Shown piece by piece: positions 17,122-24,978 of a stretch of 64,000 nucleotides of DNA (the first letter of the stretch is position 1; every line of letters begins with the position of its first letter). Both the position numbers and the translations under genes were made by a program. The DNA lies in NCBI GenBank assembly GCA_046328575.1, contig JAXLWI010000008.1:30977-94976 (forward strand), in the 5' to 3' direction. A model generated the notes under the pieces. The model made no database searches. It saw nothing but the letters and a program-made list of their open reading frames with translations, and had not been told where the DNA came from. Source of the DNA: JAGOBP01 sp046328575 (GTDB lineage Bacteria; Chloroflexota; Anaerolineae; Fen-1058).

Positions 17122-18738
17122 TCAAGGCGTCGCGGTCGGAGTGATGCGCTCCGGCGCGATCGGCTCACGCAATGTGATCCAGCGGCTGGGCACCCAACCG
17201 CGTTGCCAGCCAAAACTTGTCAACCATTCAACTTCCAGCCAGTCGCCATACGCGGCGAGCACGGTAACTGGTGTGTCTTGCAAAAGCACGATCTGAAGCG
17301 GCGCGTTCTCATCGGGCGCAGGCCGAGCCCACACATGGCCGGCTGCAAAGGCCGTGACAGGCGTGGCCGTCGGGCCGGGCGTGCTGGTCTGGGATGGCGT
17401 CACAGTGGGTACCGGCTCTGACGTCGCCAAGGGTTCCGGCGTCGGCGTCGATGTCGCTGGTGGCGCAATAGGCAGCAGTGCCGCCTGTGTCGGCTCTGGC
17501 GTCGGTGTAGCGGTAAGCGTCACGGTCGGCGTGGCCGTCGGGCCAGGATAAGCGATCGGCCACAAGACGATAGTGAATTGCAGATAGAAACACGCGACGG
17601 CAGTCGCCAACAACCCGAGCGTCCCACACCCGATCGCGATCAGCCTTGTTTCGCGGCGCATGGGCCTGGGCAGATCGATCGATTCGATCGGCGCGGCCGT
17701 GCTGGCCATGAAACGTGCCAGATCAGCCTGCAAGTCTGGCGCGGTGTTGAGATCGCCTTCGTAGGCGCGCAGCACCTGGCCGTGCCGCACGTGCAGTTCG
17801 GACAAGAAGTCGCGCATTTGGGCATGAAAACCGGCCGGCTCGATGCCGGTGATCACGACTGCCAGGTATGCTGCCTGATCGCTCTGCAGCAAAATACTTT
17901 GGTTGCCATACTGGATCGTGTTGAGTTCTTGATCGGCCAGTCCCGCCCCAAATGAATCGTGCGCGAAACTGCGGATCGCCGTCAACATGCCGCTGATCAA
18001 ACCCGAATCAACGGTCGAGCTGTCACCCGCGTGACGGTGCGCGATCAACAATCCCGATTGATGCTGAATGACAAACACGTCCTGAACGGTAAACGGGATC
18101 GAATCGCGCAGAATAAGTTGCGCGGTCGACACCCCGCGCAGCCGCGCCCACAGCGAGCGCAGCATGCCGCGCGGCCCGACGACGGCTTTGAGCCGGGCGT
18201 CGATGTTGCGTTGAAGTTCGCGCCCAAACTCGACGATGGCGCGCTGCACCGTGGAGCCGATGACGGGATACAGTGCCTCGATCATGTCTTCGCGCGAGTT
18301 ACGGATCTGCACACGAATCGCTTCACCCATGACCGGGCCTAACGCTTCCGCCATCTCATCGCGTGAGTCGTGCACGGTGCGGCGTATCATCTCGCCCATC
18401 ACGGGCGTGACGCGCGCCATCAAGCCGTCGGCATCGGCCTGCGACTTGTGCTGCAAGATGCCGAGCTGCATTTGCAGATCGCGCGTCAGATTCTCACTGT
18501 CGCGGGCTGCCTGCCGCAGCCGCTCGATTTCGAGCCGCAGTTCGCGGACCTCGATCTGAGCGGCATCGTTTTGAGATTGATGTTGAAACTGAATGGATTT
18601 GAGCTGGCGCTCAACCGTCACCAGCCGATCGTGATCTTCGTCTTTCAGGGCCAGCTGTAAGGCGGCGAGCAGCGACTCGACACTGTCACCAGACTGGCCC
18701 AAATCGGGCGGCGTGGCGCCTGCGAAAGACGAAGCCAT
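17122..18738 (-). CDS. Transmembrane protein: coiled coil, roadblock-like domain, Thr/Pro linker, SH3-like tail
   Basis: 538 residues. Residues about 20-110 are coiled coil. Three related units follow (TPVMGEMIRRTVHDSRDEM, GPVMGEAIRVQIRNSREDM, YPVIGSTVQRAIVEFG). A globular domain at about 215-340 (VFVIQHQSGLLIAHR, DSGLISGMLTAIRSFAHDSF, AYLAVVITG) looks like a roadblock/longin-type GTPase partner. One membrane helix lies at about 372-396 (IGCGTLGLLATAVACFYLQF), then a Thr/Pro-rich linker and an SH3b-like domain at the end (VTVLAAYGDWLEVEW, GWVPSRWITL). From memory, the N-terminal half occurs in OmpA-family proteins of Chloroflexota and cyanobacteria. Predicted topology is roadblock inside and SH3 outside, linking GTPase state to the envelope. 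Confidence 0.75.
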   Translation of the reverse strand: MASSFAGATPPDLGQSGDSVESLLAALQLALKDEDHDRLVTVERQLKSIQFQHQSQNDAAQIEVRELRLEIERLRQAARDSENLTRDLQMQLGILQHKSQADADGLMARVTPVMGEMIRRTVHDSRDEMAEALGPVMGEAIRVQIRNSREDMIEALYPVIGSTVQRAIVEFGRELQRNIDARLKAVVGPRGMLRSLWARLRGVSTAQLILRDSIPFTVQDVFVIQHQSGLLIAHRHAGDSSTVDSGLISGMLTAIRSFAHDSFGAGLADQELNTIQYGNQSILLQSDQAAYLAVVITGIEPAGFHAQMRDFLSELHVRHGQVLRAYEGDLNTAPDLQADLARFMASTAAPIESIDLPRPMRRETRLIAIGCGTLGLLATAVACFYLQFTIVLWPIAYPGPTATPTVTLTATPTPEPTQAALLPIAPPATSTPTPEPLATSEPVPTVTPSQTSTPGPTATPVTAFAAGHVWARPAPDENAPLQIVLLQDTPVTVLAAYGDWLEVEWLTSFGWQRGWVPSRWITLREPIAPERITPTATP

Positions 18739-18753
18739 GCACCATCTCTTTGC

Positions 18754-19542
18754 TTAACGATTCGAATTAGCTGCGTCGCCATCATTGCGGAGTCGTTGAC
18801 CCAGTTCGACCAGCATCTGGCTGAGATCCTGCCGTGAGGTCTTCTTGGTATCCAACGAAGTCGCCAGCGTCAACAGTTCCTGCCGCAGACTATCATCACG
18901 CTGGCGGGTCTCGGCCTGCAAACTGCGCACGCGCTCGGTCTGTTCCGCGCCAAAGCGATCGATCCGATCCGTCAGATCCTTCTGAATAGCCCTTAATTGC
19001 GCGAGCAGATCGGCGTAGACATTCTCAACCCGATCGGACAACTCGCGCTGAGCGGTGCGGAGCTGCGCCGCTTGATCGGCGCTCTGCTTGTCGAGCCGAT
19101 CGATCAGATCTTTTTGTGCGGCGCGGAGTTGGGCCGTCTGCGCGGCTTGCTGCTCATCGATCCGGCCGCCGAGGCTCTGCTGGGCCGCGCGGAGTTGCGC
19201 TGCCTGCTCGGTGCTCTGCCGCTCCAGTCGATCGGTCAGTTCCTTGCGCGTATTGATCAGCTGGCTCACCGTGGACTCCGACAGGCCGTTGACCTTCTCC
19301 AGCAAGGCATCTGATAGTTCGCGGCGAACCGTTTCTACCCGGGCATCCAGATCGTTTAACCGCTTCTCAGTGGTGCGCGATTGTGAGCCGTATAAAATCT
19401 CGCGCAAGCGATCGAGTTCGTTGCCGGTCGGTTCGGCAACCGGTGCGGCGGTCGGCATAGGCGTAGGCTCGACGACTTCTTGAGGAGTGTGAACAACTGG
19501 GATGGCTTCGGACGGGCTGGCGGCAGCGGGTTTGCGGAACAT
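18754..19542 (-). CDS. Coiled-coil protein with five exact 22-residue repeats
   Basis: 262 residues, no membrane segment. After a Pro-rich start comes NELDRLREILYGSQSRTTEK, then a long coiled coil. Residues 95-204 are five tandem 22-residue units, each beginning LR/LI and containing a D-R-hydrophobic step (for example LRAAQKDLIDRLDKQSADQA). Twenty-two is two hendecads, so the coil is probably a regular right-handed or straight rod. First gene of the minus-strand operon; AGGAG precedes the ATG at 19542. It probably acts as scaffold or partner for the coiled coil of the downstream membrane protein. Confidence 0.75.
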   Translation of the reverse strand: MFRKPAAASPSEAIPVVHTPQEVVEPTPMPTAAPVAEPTGNELDRLREILYGSQSRTTEKRLNDLDARVETVRRELSDALLEKVNGLSESTVSQLINTRKELTDRLERQSTEQAAQLRAAQQSLGGRIDEQQAAQTAQLRAAQKDLIDRLDKQSADQAAQLRTAQRELSDRVENVYADLLAQLRAIQKDLTDRIDRFGAEQTERVRSLQAETRQRDDSLRQELLTLATSLDTKKTSRQDLSQMLVELGQRLRNDGDAANSNR

Positions 19543-19656
19543 CTCTTTCGCTCCTGATGGATGAGTGTAGATTAGGCAGGCTGAGCTGACTTCGCAGTCA
19601 GAAGGTACGCTAAGAAATTATCTAGTCCATTCAGGGATAATGCTCGAACGTAGCTT

Positions 19657-19685
19657 AGTATACTACAAGCCGACTTCATATCCAA
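19657..19685 (-). promoter_or_regulatory. Promoter of the GTPase operon, in the 19.54-19.86 kb gap
   Basis: On the minus strand TTGGAT (19685-19680), 17 bp spacer, TATACT (19662-19657). This implies a leader of about 108 nt before the ATG at 19542. I see no gene in the remaining gap. Confidence 0.55.
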
Positions 19686-19858
19686 TACTTTTATTCGCAA
19701 TGTTGCGCAAATTGGGGGTTTTAGCCGATTTGTGAGTCTGAATCCGATTATGGATGAGCGTACCACATGGAGGTTGGTTTCAAGTTGGTAACACCACCAA
19801 ATTGCGGCAGAAATTGGCTAGAGATCGGTTGCAGGATCGGCACGTGGATGATTGCCGA

Positions 19859-21034
19859 TTAATGCACTCGGAATGGAGTGCGCGTGGGCGCGGGTGTGTA
19901 AATCGAGCCGGGCCATGATGTTGAATTAGGTGTGATCCAGGCCGTGGGCCATGACGCAGGCGTTGCTTGCGGTGGACGCGTAGCTGAAGTGGGTGGTGGC
20001 GGGAAAGTGGGCCATGCCGGTGGGCGCAGCGTCGGCAATAATGTAGGCAACCAGGTCGGCAGTAATGTCGGCCAATGACCGGCCGGTAGTGTTGGCCAGG
20101 CAGTGGGCACGTAAGTCCGCCAGCGCGTGGGGATCAGTGTGGGCGGCAAAGTTGGCAGCACGCTCGGGTGCGGCGTTGACGTTGCTTCAGGAGGCCGCAC
20201 GTGGGTCGGCTTGACTGTGGCGGTCGGTATGGGCGTGCGCATCGCCGCTGGCGTGGCCGAAGGTGCAAGCGTCGGCGCGGGCGGTTCGACGGGCGGAGTT
20301 TCGACCGGCGGTTGGCGCAGTGCTTCATGCGCACGTTGCAGCGCGGGCTGAGCCGAGGGTGGCAGTTGCGGCTCAGTCGCCTTCAAGATCGCCTCGGAAC
20401 GATCGAGTGAGGAATACAACCGTGAGAGCAGCGCCTGCCGTTCGGCGCTGTCGGGCAACTCGGCAGCCAGCATCAGCGCCGATTCGATTTGGTCGGCAAA
20501 GCCCGTTAACGCTTGAGGTGCTTCAGCGGCTCGGCCACGATCGATCAAGCGTTGAACTTCCGCCAATCGCTCTGAAGCAAAGCTTAAACTCAATTCACTG
20601 CGTGCCAACCGATCGGGCGACACGGCGATCTGGAATTGTTCGACGGCCAGTTTGACGGGATACAACGGATCATTAGGCAGTGCCTGAGCGGAAGCGACGA
20701 GCACACTGCTACTCAGCGCCACCAGCACGATCAACATGACCAGCCCGCGCAGCCAGATTCGACCCCGGCTCTGTGACCATTGCGGCCAGTGGAAACGCCG
20801 TGAGTGAGGGCGCTGCTCTGGCAAACGCGTAATCAAACGGCGGCGCGCATCGACTCTGAAATCCAGCGAGGGCGTAACGATCGGGGCGGCCGTGAGTCGC
20901 TGCGCCAGTGGCACTAAATCAGCCAGCACCGCGCGGTGTTCAGGCTGGCGTTCGACGTAATCAGCGAACGAGACTTCACCGCGTTCAAGGGCCGCGAGAC
21001 AGTTGGCTAGGGCAAGAGCCGGATCGTTACTCAT
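19859..21034 (-). CDS. DUF5667 membrane protein, probable anti-sigma factor
   Basis: 391 residues. A cytoplasmic N-terminus of about 95 residues lacks a ZAS zinc motif. One membrane helix lies at about 97-116 (LVMLIVLVALSSSVLVASA). The DUF5667 signature ALPNDPLYPVKLAVEQFQIA comes immediately outside. A helical region follows, then a Pro/Thr/Trp-rich tail of over 130 residues with repeats of the kind WPTLLPTWLPTLLPT. The ATG overlaps the sigma-factor stop (ATGA), the usual arrangement for a translationally coupled anti-sigma factor. Sequestering the sigma factor at the membrane is inferred from position and topology. Confidence 0.82.
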   Translation of the reverse strand: MSNDPALALANCLAALERGEVSFADYVERQPEHRAVLADLVPLAQRLTAAPIVTPSLDFRVDARRRLITRLPEQRPHSRRFHWPQWSQSRGRIWLRGLVMLIVLVALSSSVLVASAQALPNDPLYPVKLAVEQFQIAVSPDRLARSELSLSFASERLAEVQRLIDRGRAAEAPQALTGFADQIESALMLAAELPDSAERQALLSRLYSSLDRSEAILKATEPQLPPSAQPALQRAHEALRQPPVETPPVEPPAPTLAPSATPAAMRTPIPTATVKPTHVRPPEATSTPHPSVLPTLPPTLIPTRWRTYVPTAWPTLPAGHWPTLLPTWLPTLLPTLRPPAWPTFPPPPTSATRPPQATPASWPTAWITPNSTSWPGSIYTPAPTRTPFRVH

Positions 21035-21594
21035 CGGGTTTCAGGCTTCCGATTAAGCACTTGACGCAGGGCGTTCAAGGCTCGATATTGCAAAACGCGC
21101 ACCGCTTCTTCGCTGCGATTGAGCACGCGGCCGGTTTCAGCATGGCTAAGGCCGCTGATGAAGCGCAGAGTGAGTACCTGTTGATAGTCAGCCGACAGTT
21201 GCGACAGCGCATGCGCTAATGTTTCGATGTTCTCCAAGGCATCGAGTTGATCTTCGGGACCGCTGGTTTCATCGGGCAGCGGCAGGACGCTTTCCAGTGA
21301 GACAGCCGCTTTGTGGGTGCGATGCCGATCGATGACGACGTTGTGGGCAATCCGATAGAGCCACGCGCTGAACGGCACCTCGCGCACTTCGTATTTGTCG
21401 AGCGCTTCCCACGCTTTGAGAAACACCGTCTCAGTCAAATCTTCGGCTTCGGCCACGTCGCCGACGCGATAGAACACATAGCGATAGATCGCGGTGAGAT
21501 AGTGCTCGTACAGATCACCAAACGCGTTGGCATCGCCACGACAGGCACGCGCAATCAGGGCATCTAAATTGGGACCTGACTTCTGGGCTGGCAT
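21031..21594 (-). CDS. ECF-family RNA polymerase sigma factor
   Basis: 187 residues. Region 2 contains ALIARACRGDANAFGDLYEH and YRVGDVAEAEDLTETVFLKA, with WLYRIAHNVVIDRHR in region 2.4. Region 4 has LSADYQQVLTLRFISGLSHA followed by the recognition helix around RSEEAVRVLQYRAL. There is no region 1.1 or 3, so this is group 4 (ECF). The downstream gene encodes its membrane partner. A motif shared with the promoter of the surface protein at 23.9 kb lies 20 bp before the ATG, so autoregulation is likely. Confidence 0.92.
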   Translation of the reverse strand: MPAQKSGPNLDALIARACRGDANAFGDLYEHYLTAIYRYVFYRVGDVAEAEDLTETVFLKAWEALDKYEVREVPFSAWLYRIAHNVVIDRHRTHKAAVSLESVLPLPDETSGPEDQLDALENIETLAHALSQLSADYQQVLTLRFISGLSHAETGRVLNRSEEAVRVLQYRALNALRQVLNRKPETR

Positions 21595-21613
21595 CGCGAT
21601 CCTATGTGTAATG

Positions 21614-21641
21614 AAACGAAGCAGCTAACGAAGCGTTACAG
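21614..21641 (-). promoter_or_regulatory. Predicted ECF promoter of the sigma/anti-sigma operon
   Basis: On the minus strand CTGTAACG (21641-21634), 13 bp, TTCGTTT (21620-21614). It gives GTAAC-N16-CGTT, the size and style of an ECF -35/-10 pair, 20 bp upstream of the sigma ATG. The identical motif with identical spacing occurs at 23919-23946. Confidence 0.65.
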
Positions 21642-21719
21642 TTGAAACAACGACGTCGCGCCCGGCACACTGGCCGGACGCGACGTATTCTAAACCCTGA
21701 CGCATCAACCCCTGTGGTT

Positions 21720-23822
21720 TTACCGCGTTAGGGTGGGCAGGAAGACGGAGTACGGAAACACAATCGCCGACGGCTCAGCCAGCGGATCGACGCCGCTTTG
21801 CGGCAGAACCGCATCGTAAGTCAGATCGTCGGTCTTGGCAGATGGGGCGCTGGGCGCCGTCAGATTGATCGAGCCTGGATCTGACGTCGCCGTCATCGAC
21901 CACCACGGCCACGGCACGCGCGGGCCACCGGCCGGCTCGATGGTGAGATCGTAAGTGGATGTCACATAGCCGCGCACGACGAACAGGTAGACGCCGGCGC
22001 GTTGGGTCGTGAACGTAATCAGGTCGGTACCCGAGATCGGATGGGTACTCTTGAAATCAGGCCCAAAGTGATTGTTGGGCCGCCACAGGTAGAGATCGGC
22101 ATCGCCGGTAAGCGTGGTCAACGTCGCGGTGACGTTCACGCCCTGATCGTAGTACACCAGATATGGCACGAGACCGCGCTGAGCCACGCTCGCGCCCGGT
22201 TGAACCAGGCTGGCAAAGTCGAAGGCGCGCCGTTCGAGGCGCGAGATGTTGTGAGCGGCATCCTGTACCCACACGCCGACGAAGTGTGTGCCGTCACGTG
22301 AGCCGAGTCCCCAATCGTAATCTGCCTGGTAAGGCACCCAGCCGCTGGAGCGCGTCACTTCCCAATGCGGGTGCGGTGACGATGTTAACTGCCATTCGCG
22401 AATGAACATCTGGCTAACACTGATGTTATCGGTCGCCGAGATGTGCAGCGTAACGGTCGGGCTGGTCAACACGTCCTGATCGTCGATCGTCAAACTGCGT
22501 ACCACCGGCGGCCAAACGTCACCGTTGATGCCGCTTGGCACGAGCAACACGTGGGCCTCGCGGTGGAGGACGTTCGGCAGCGTCGTCGTCATCGGATTTG
22601 CTACCGTGATCGTCGCCGTATTCTCGACGGGTGTCGGCCGCGTGATATCGGTTGTGGCACTGACGACAAAGGTAAGCGGCAGGCTGGTCCCGGCGGGCAC
22701 CGTGATGGCGTTCCACGACACGATCTGGTCCGCCGAATCGTAGACGCCGCCATTAGAGGCTGAATCGAAAACGTACGTCAGCTGATCAGGCAGGGGATCA
22801 CTCACATCGGCGATTGCGTCTTCGGTGCCGCTGTTGATCAGATTGATGGTATACGTGAAACTATTTCCGGCGACGACGATACGCTGCGAAGCCGCCTTGT
22901 ATGATCCGCCCAGTATGGGGTGTGGTGGCGGCACCGGCCGATCGAAGATCACCACGTAGGCGCGGCGCTCGAACGAGTGTGAGCCGGACGAGATCGTCGC
23001 GACGTTGGCGATCAGCGTCGGTGAGACGATGCTGATCGGCGCGGTGGCCGCAAACGATAGCGCCACATGCCCGAACGGCGGCACATTAATCGCACTCCAG
23101 CTGAGCGTCTGGCTGCCAGCATCGTACACGCCGCCACCTGTCGCCGAGCCTGTCACGTAGGTGAGTTGACTTGGCACGGGATCGGTGACATTGGCTGTGA
23201 CTGCGAGTGGGCTGGAGTTGATCAGTTTGATCGTGTAAGTCACCAGATCGCCCGGCGCGACGACAGGACGCGCTGCCATCTTGAATGATCGCTCTAAACT
23301 GGAGGGAAAGCCCATCTCGGGAACGATCATCACCCAGGCAGGTACTTCAAATTTGTAGTTGCTAACGGCGATCTTTGCCACGTTGAGGATGGTGAGTGGC
23401 ATATTGACGGTATCCGCCGTCACATCGAACACAAGCCGCACATCGCCATTCGCTGGCACAGTGACGTCGGCCCAGACCAAGGTGCGAGTTCCGGCATCGT
23501 AAGTGGGTGAACCCGTCGCTGAGCCGGTAACATAGGTCACGTGCAGGGGCAATGGATCAGTAATAGTCACGGTCGCGGACACGTTACTCATATTGTGCAG
23601 CGCGATCGTGTACGAGAAAGTCTGACCGCTCGCTACGATGCTGGATGACGCCCATTTCCGCGCGCCCAAATTCGGGCCGGGCATGGGCGGGCCACCGTTC
23701 AATTCGGCGGCGGTTGCCGTTTGGCCAATGTATAAAGCCACGAGAAAAGTGGCCGTCAAAGTCAACACCAACAGTAAGGTGCGTTTCAAATTTGCAGGCC
23801 GCGGGTCGGTAAATGGCTGCAT
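21720..23822 (-). CDS. Surface protein with three DUF11 repeats and a PPC domain, ends VFLPTLTR
   Basis: 700 residues with a clean frame. A signal peptide lies at about 14-38 (LLLVLTLTATFLVALYIG). Three DUF11 repeats of about 120 residues follow, each containing a TYTI-x-L-x-N-S strand and a TDP-P-x-x-x-TYV-SA step. Next is an Ig-like segment and a pre-peptidase C-terminal (PPC) domain with GVNVTATLTTLTGDADLYLW and GVYLFVVRGYV. The tail PYSVFLPTLTR is a variant of the motif shared by other exported proteins here. An AAGGAG site precedes the ATG at 23822. It is transcribed like the sigma operon, and an ECF-type promoter lies about 97 bp upstream, so it is probably a target of that sigma factor. 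Confidence 0.85.
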   Translation of the reverse strand: MQPFTDPRPANLKRTLLLVLTLTATFLVALYIGQTATAAELNGGPPMPGPNLGARKWASSSIVASGQTFSYTIALHNMSNVSATVTITDPLPLHVTYVTGSATGSPTYDAGTRTLVWADVTVPANGDVRLVFDVTADTVNMPLTILNVAKIAVSNYKFEVPAWVMIVPEMGFPSSLERSFKMAARPVVAPGDLVTYTIKLINSSPLAVTANVTDPVPSQLTYVTGSATGGGVYDAGSQTLSWSAINVPPFGHVALSFAATAPISIVSPTLIANVATISSGSHSFERRAYVVIFDRPVPPPHPILGGSYKAASQRIVVAGNSFTYTINLINSGTEDAIADVSDPLPDQLTYVFDSASNGGVYDSADQIVSWNAITVPAGTSLPLTFVVSATTDITRPTPVENTATITVANPMTTTLPNVLHREAHVLLVPSGINGDVWPPVVRSLTIDDQDVLTSPTVTLHISATDNISVSQMFIREWQLTSSPHPHWEVTRSSGWVPYQADYDWGLGSRDGTHFVGVWVQDAAHNISRLERRAFDFASLVQPGASVAQRGLVPYLVYYDQGVNVTATLTTLTGDADLYLWRPNNHFGPDFKSTHPISGTDLITFTTQRAGVYLFVVRGYVTSTYDLTIEPAGGPRVPWPWWSMTATSDPGSINLTAPSAPSAKTDDLTYDAVLPQSGVDPLAEPSAIVFPYSVFLPTLTR

Positions 23823-23918
23823 GGCTATTCTCCTTAAATTATTCTTCAGTGATCGGTTTCAACCTTGGCAGACCGTAACCTGTAGTATGGCGTAACTTGC
23901 GGTTACGGTTGCACAATT

Positions 23919-23946
23919 AAACGAAGCCTGCCGTGTTTCGTTACAG
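23919..23946 (-). promoter_or_regulatory. Predicted ECF promoter of the DUF11 surface-protein gene
   Basis: On the minus strand CTGTAACG (23946-23939), 13 bp, TTCGTTT (23925-23919), the same motif as at 21614-21641. Just downstream lie further CGTAAC / GGTTACG half-sites (23875-23908) that form an inverted repeat and could be an extra control site. Confidence 0.65.
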
Positions 23947-24224
23947 ATTCGCGCCCGCTTGTGGTAGGACATTGGTCATGCCTTTGGACGATGACGATTC
24001 GTTCTACCCGATTGGGTGGTGAAGCGCGGAGGTTTCTAAGTTCGGGGTGAAGTAGTTTATACTAAAGGCTGGCAAGGTAATGACGCAGCATTTTTCAAGT
24101 AAACGTTCACGGTTTTTTTGACGGAATATGCCTTGAAAAATCAACGGTACAAAGACCTTAAGCGCCAATAGATTCGCAGTTACATCAGTGCTGGTTTTCG
24201 ATCGGCGATGTTAACGGAGGACAT
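23947..24224. other. Intergenic region before the aldolase gene
   Basis: Divergent intergenic space with no ORF. It contains arms TTTTTCAAG (24091-24099) and CTTGAAAAA (24132-24140), a perfect 9-bp inverted repeat with a 32-nt loop, and a -10-like TATACT at about 24058. GGAGGAC at its end is the ribosome-binding site of the aldolase gene. Confidence 0.4.
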
Positions 24225-24977
24225 ATGTCTCATCACTTTCGACAACGACTCATTGCGGGTGAGCGCCTGCTCGGCACGATGATCTCACTCGGTTCGACGG
24301 AGATCGCTGAGGTCTTGGCTCATGTCGGCTTCGACTGGTTCTTCCTCGACGCCGAACACAGTTCGATGGATGCGGCCGCGCTTCAGCGTGTGATGCAGGG
24401 TGCGGGCGACACGCCGTGCATCGTGCGCTTGTCGGACGGCGGCGAAGTGTCGATCAAGAAAGCGCTGGATGTTGGCGCGGCAGGCATCATCGCGCCGATG
24501 GTGAACTCGGCGGAACAAGCCGCGCAAGTTGTGCGCTGGGCCAAGTACGCGCCGCTTGGCACACGCGGCGTTGGCATTGGCCGCGCGCACGGTTACGGAT
24601 TGAATTTTCAGGCGTACGTTGATCACGCCAATGAAAATACGGCCGCGATCGTGCAGTGTGAGCACATTGATGCGGTGAACAACATCGATGCGATCGTGCG
24701 GGTACCCGGCGTTGATGCGGTGCTGATCGGCCCATACGATCTATCGGCGAGTTTGGGTCGGTTGGGCGAAGTGAAACATCCCGAAGTTGTCGCCGCGATC
24801 GAGCGGGTAACGGCGGCCTGTCGGTCCGTCAATATGCCGTTAGGGATTTTCGGCCTATCGGCAGAAGCTGTGCGACCATATATCGAGCGCGGTTACACGT
24901 TGATCGTAGCGGGTATTGATTTGACACTGCTCGGCACGGCCGCGCAGAATTTGCGTGCGCAATTGAGCGCGATTTGA
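24225..24977 (+). CDS. HpcH/HpaI-family class II aldolase
   Basis: 250 residues, the usual length for 2-keto-3-deoxy-rhamnonate / 4-hydroxy-2-oxoheptanedioate type aldolases. These divalent-metal enzymes split or form 2-keto-3-deoxy acids to pyruvate and an aldehyde. Visible family features are DWFFLDAEHSSMD with the metal-binding Glu region, the pyruvate-binding GAAGIIAPMV, APLGTRGVGIGRAHGYG, and VDAVLIGPYDLSASLG. The natural aldehyde is unknown. The stop lies 1 bp before the ATG of the next gene, so both are one operon. GGAGGAC precedes the ATG. Confidence 0.87.
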   Translation: MSHHFRQRLIAGERLLGTMISLGSTEIAEVLAHVGFDWFFLDAEHSSMDAAALQRVMQGAGDTPCIVRLSDGGEVSIKKALDVGAAGIIAPMVNSAEQAAQVVRWAKYAPLGTRGVGIGRAHGYGLNFQAYVDHANENTAAIVQCEHIDAVNNIDAIVRVPGVDAVLIGPYDLSASLGRLGEVKHPEVVAAIERVTAACRSVNMPLGIFGLSAEAVRPYIERGYTLIVAGIDLTLLGTAAQNLRAQLSAI

Positions 24978-24978
24978 A

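Noticed and set aside
19572..19766. 64-codon minus-strand open frame upstream of the coiled-coil gene
   Set aside because: It overlaps the predicted promoter and leader and has no ribosome-binding site or family resemblance.
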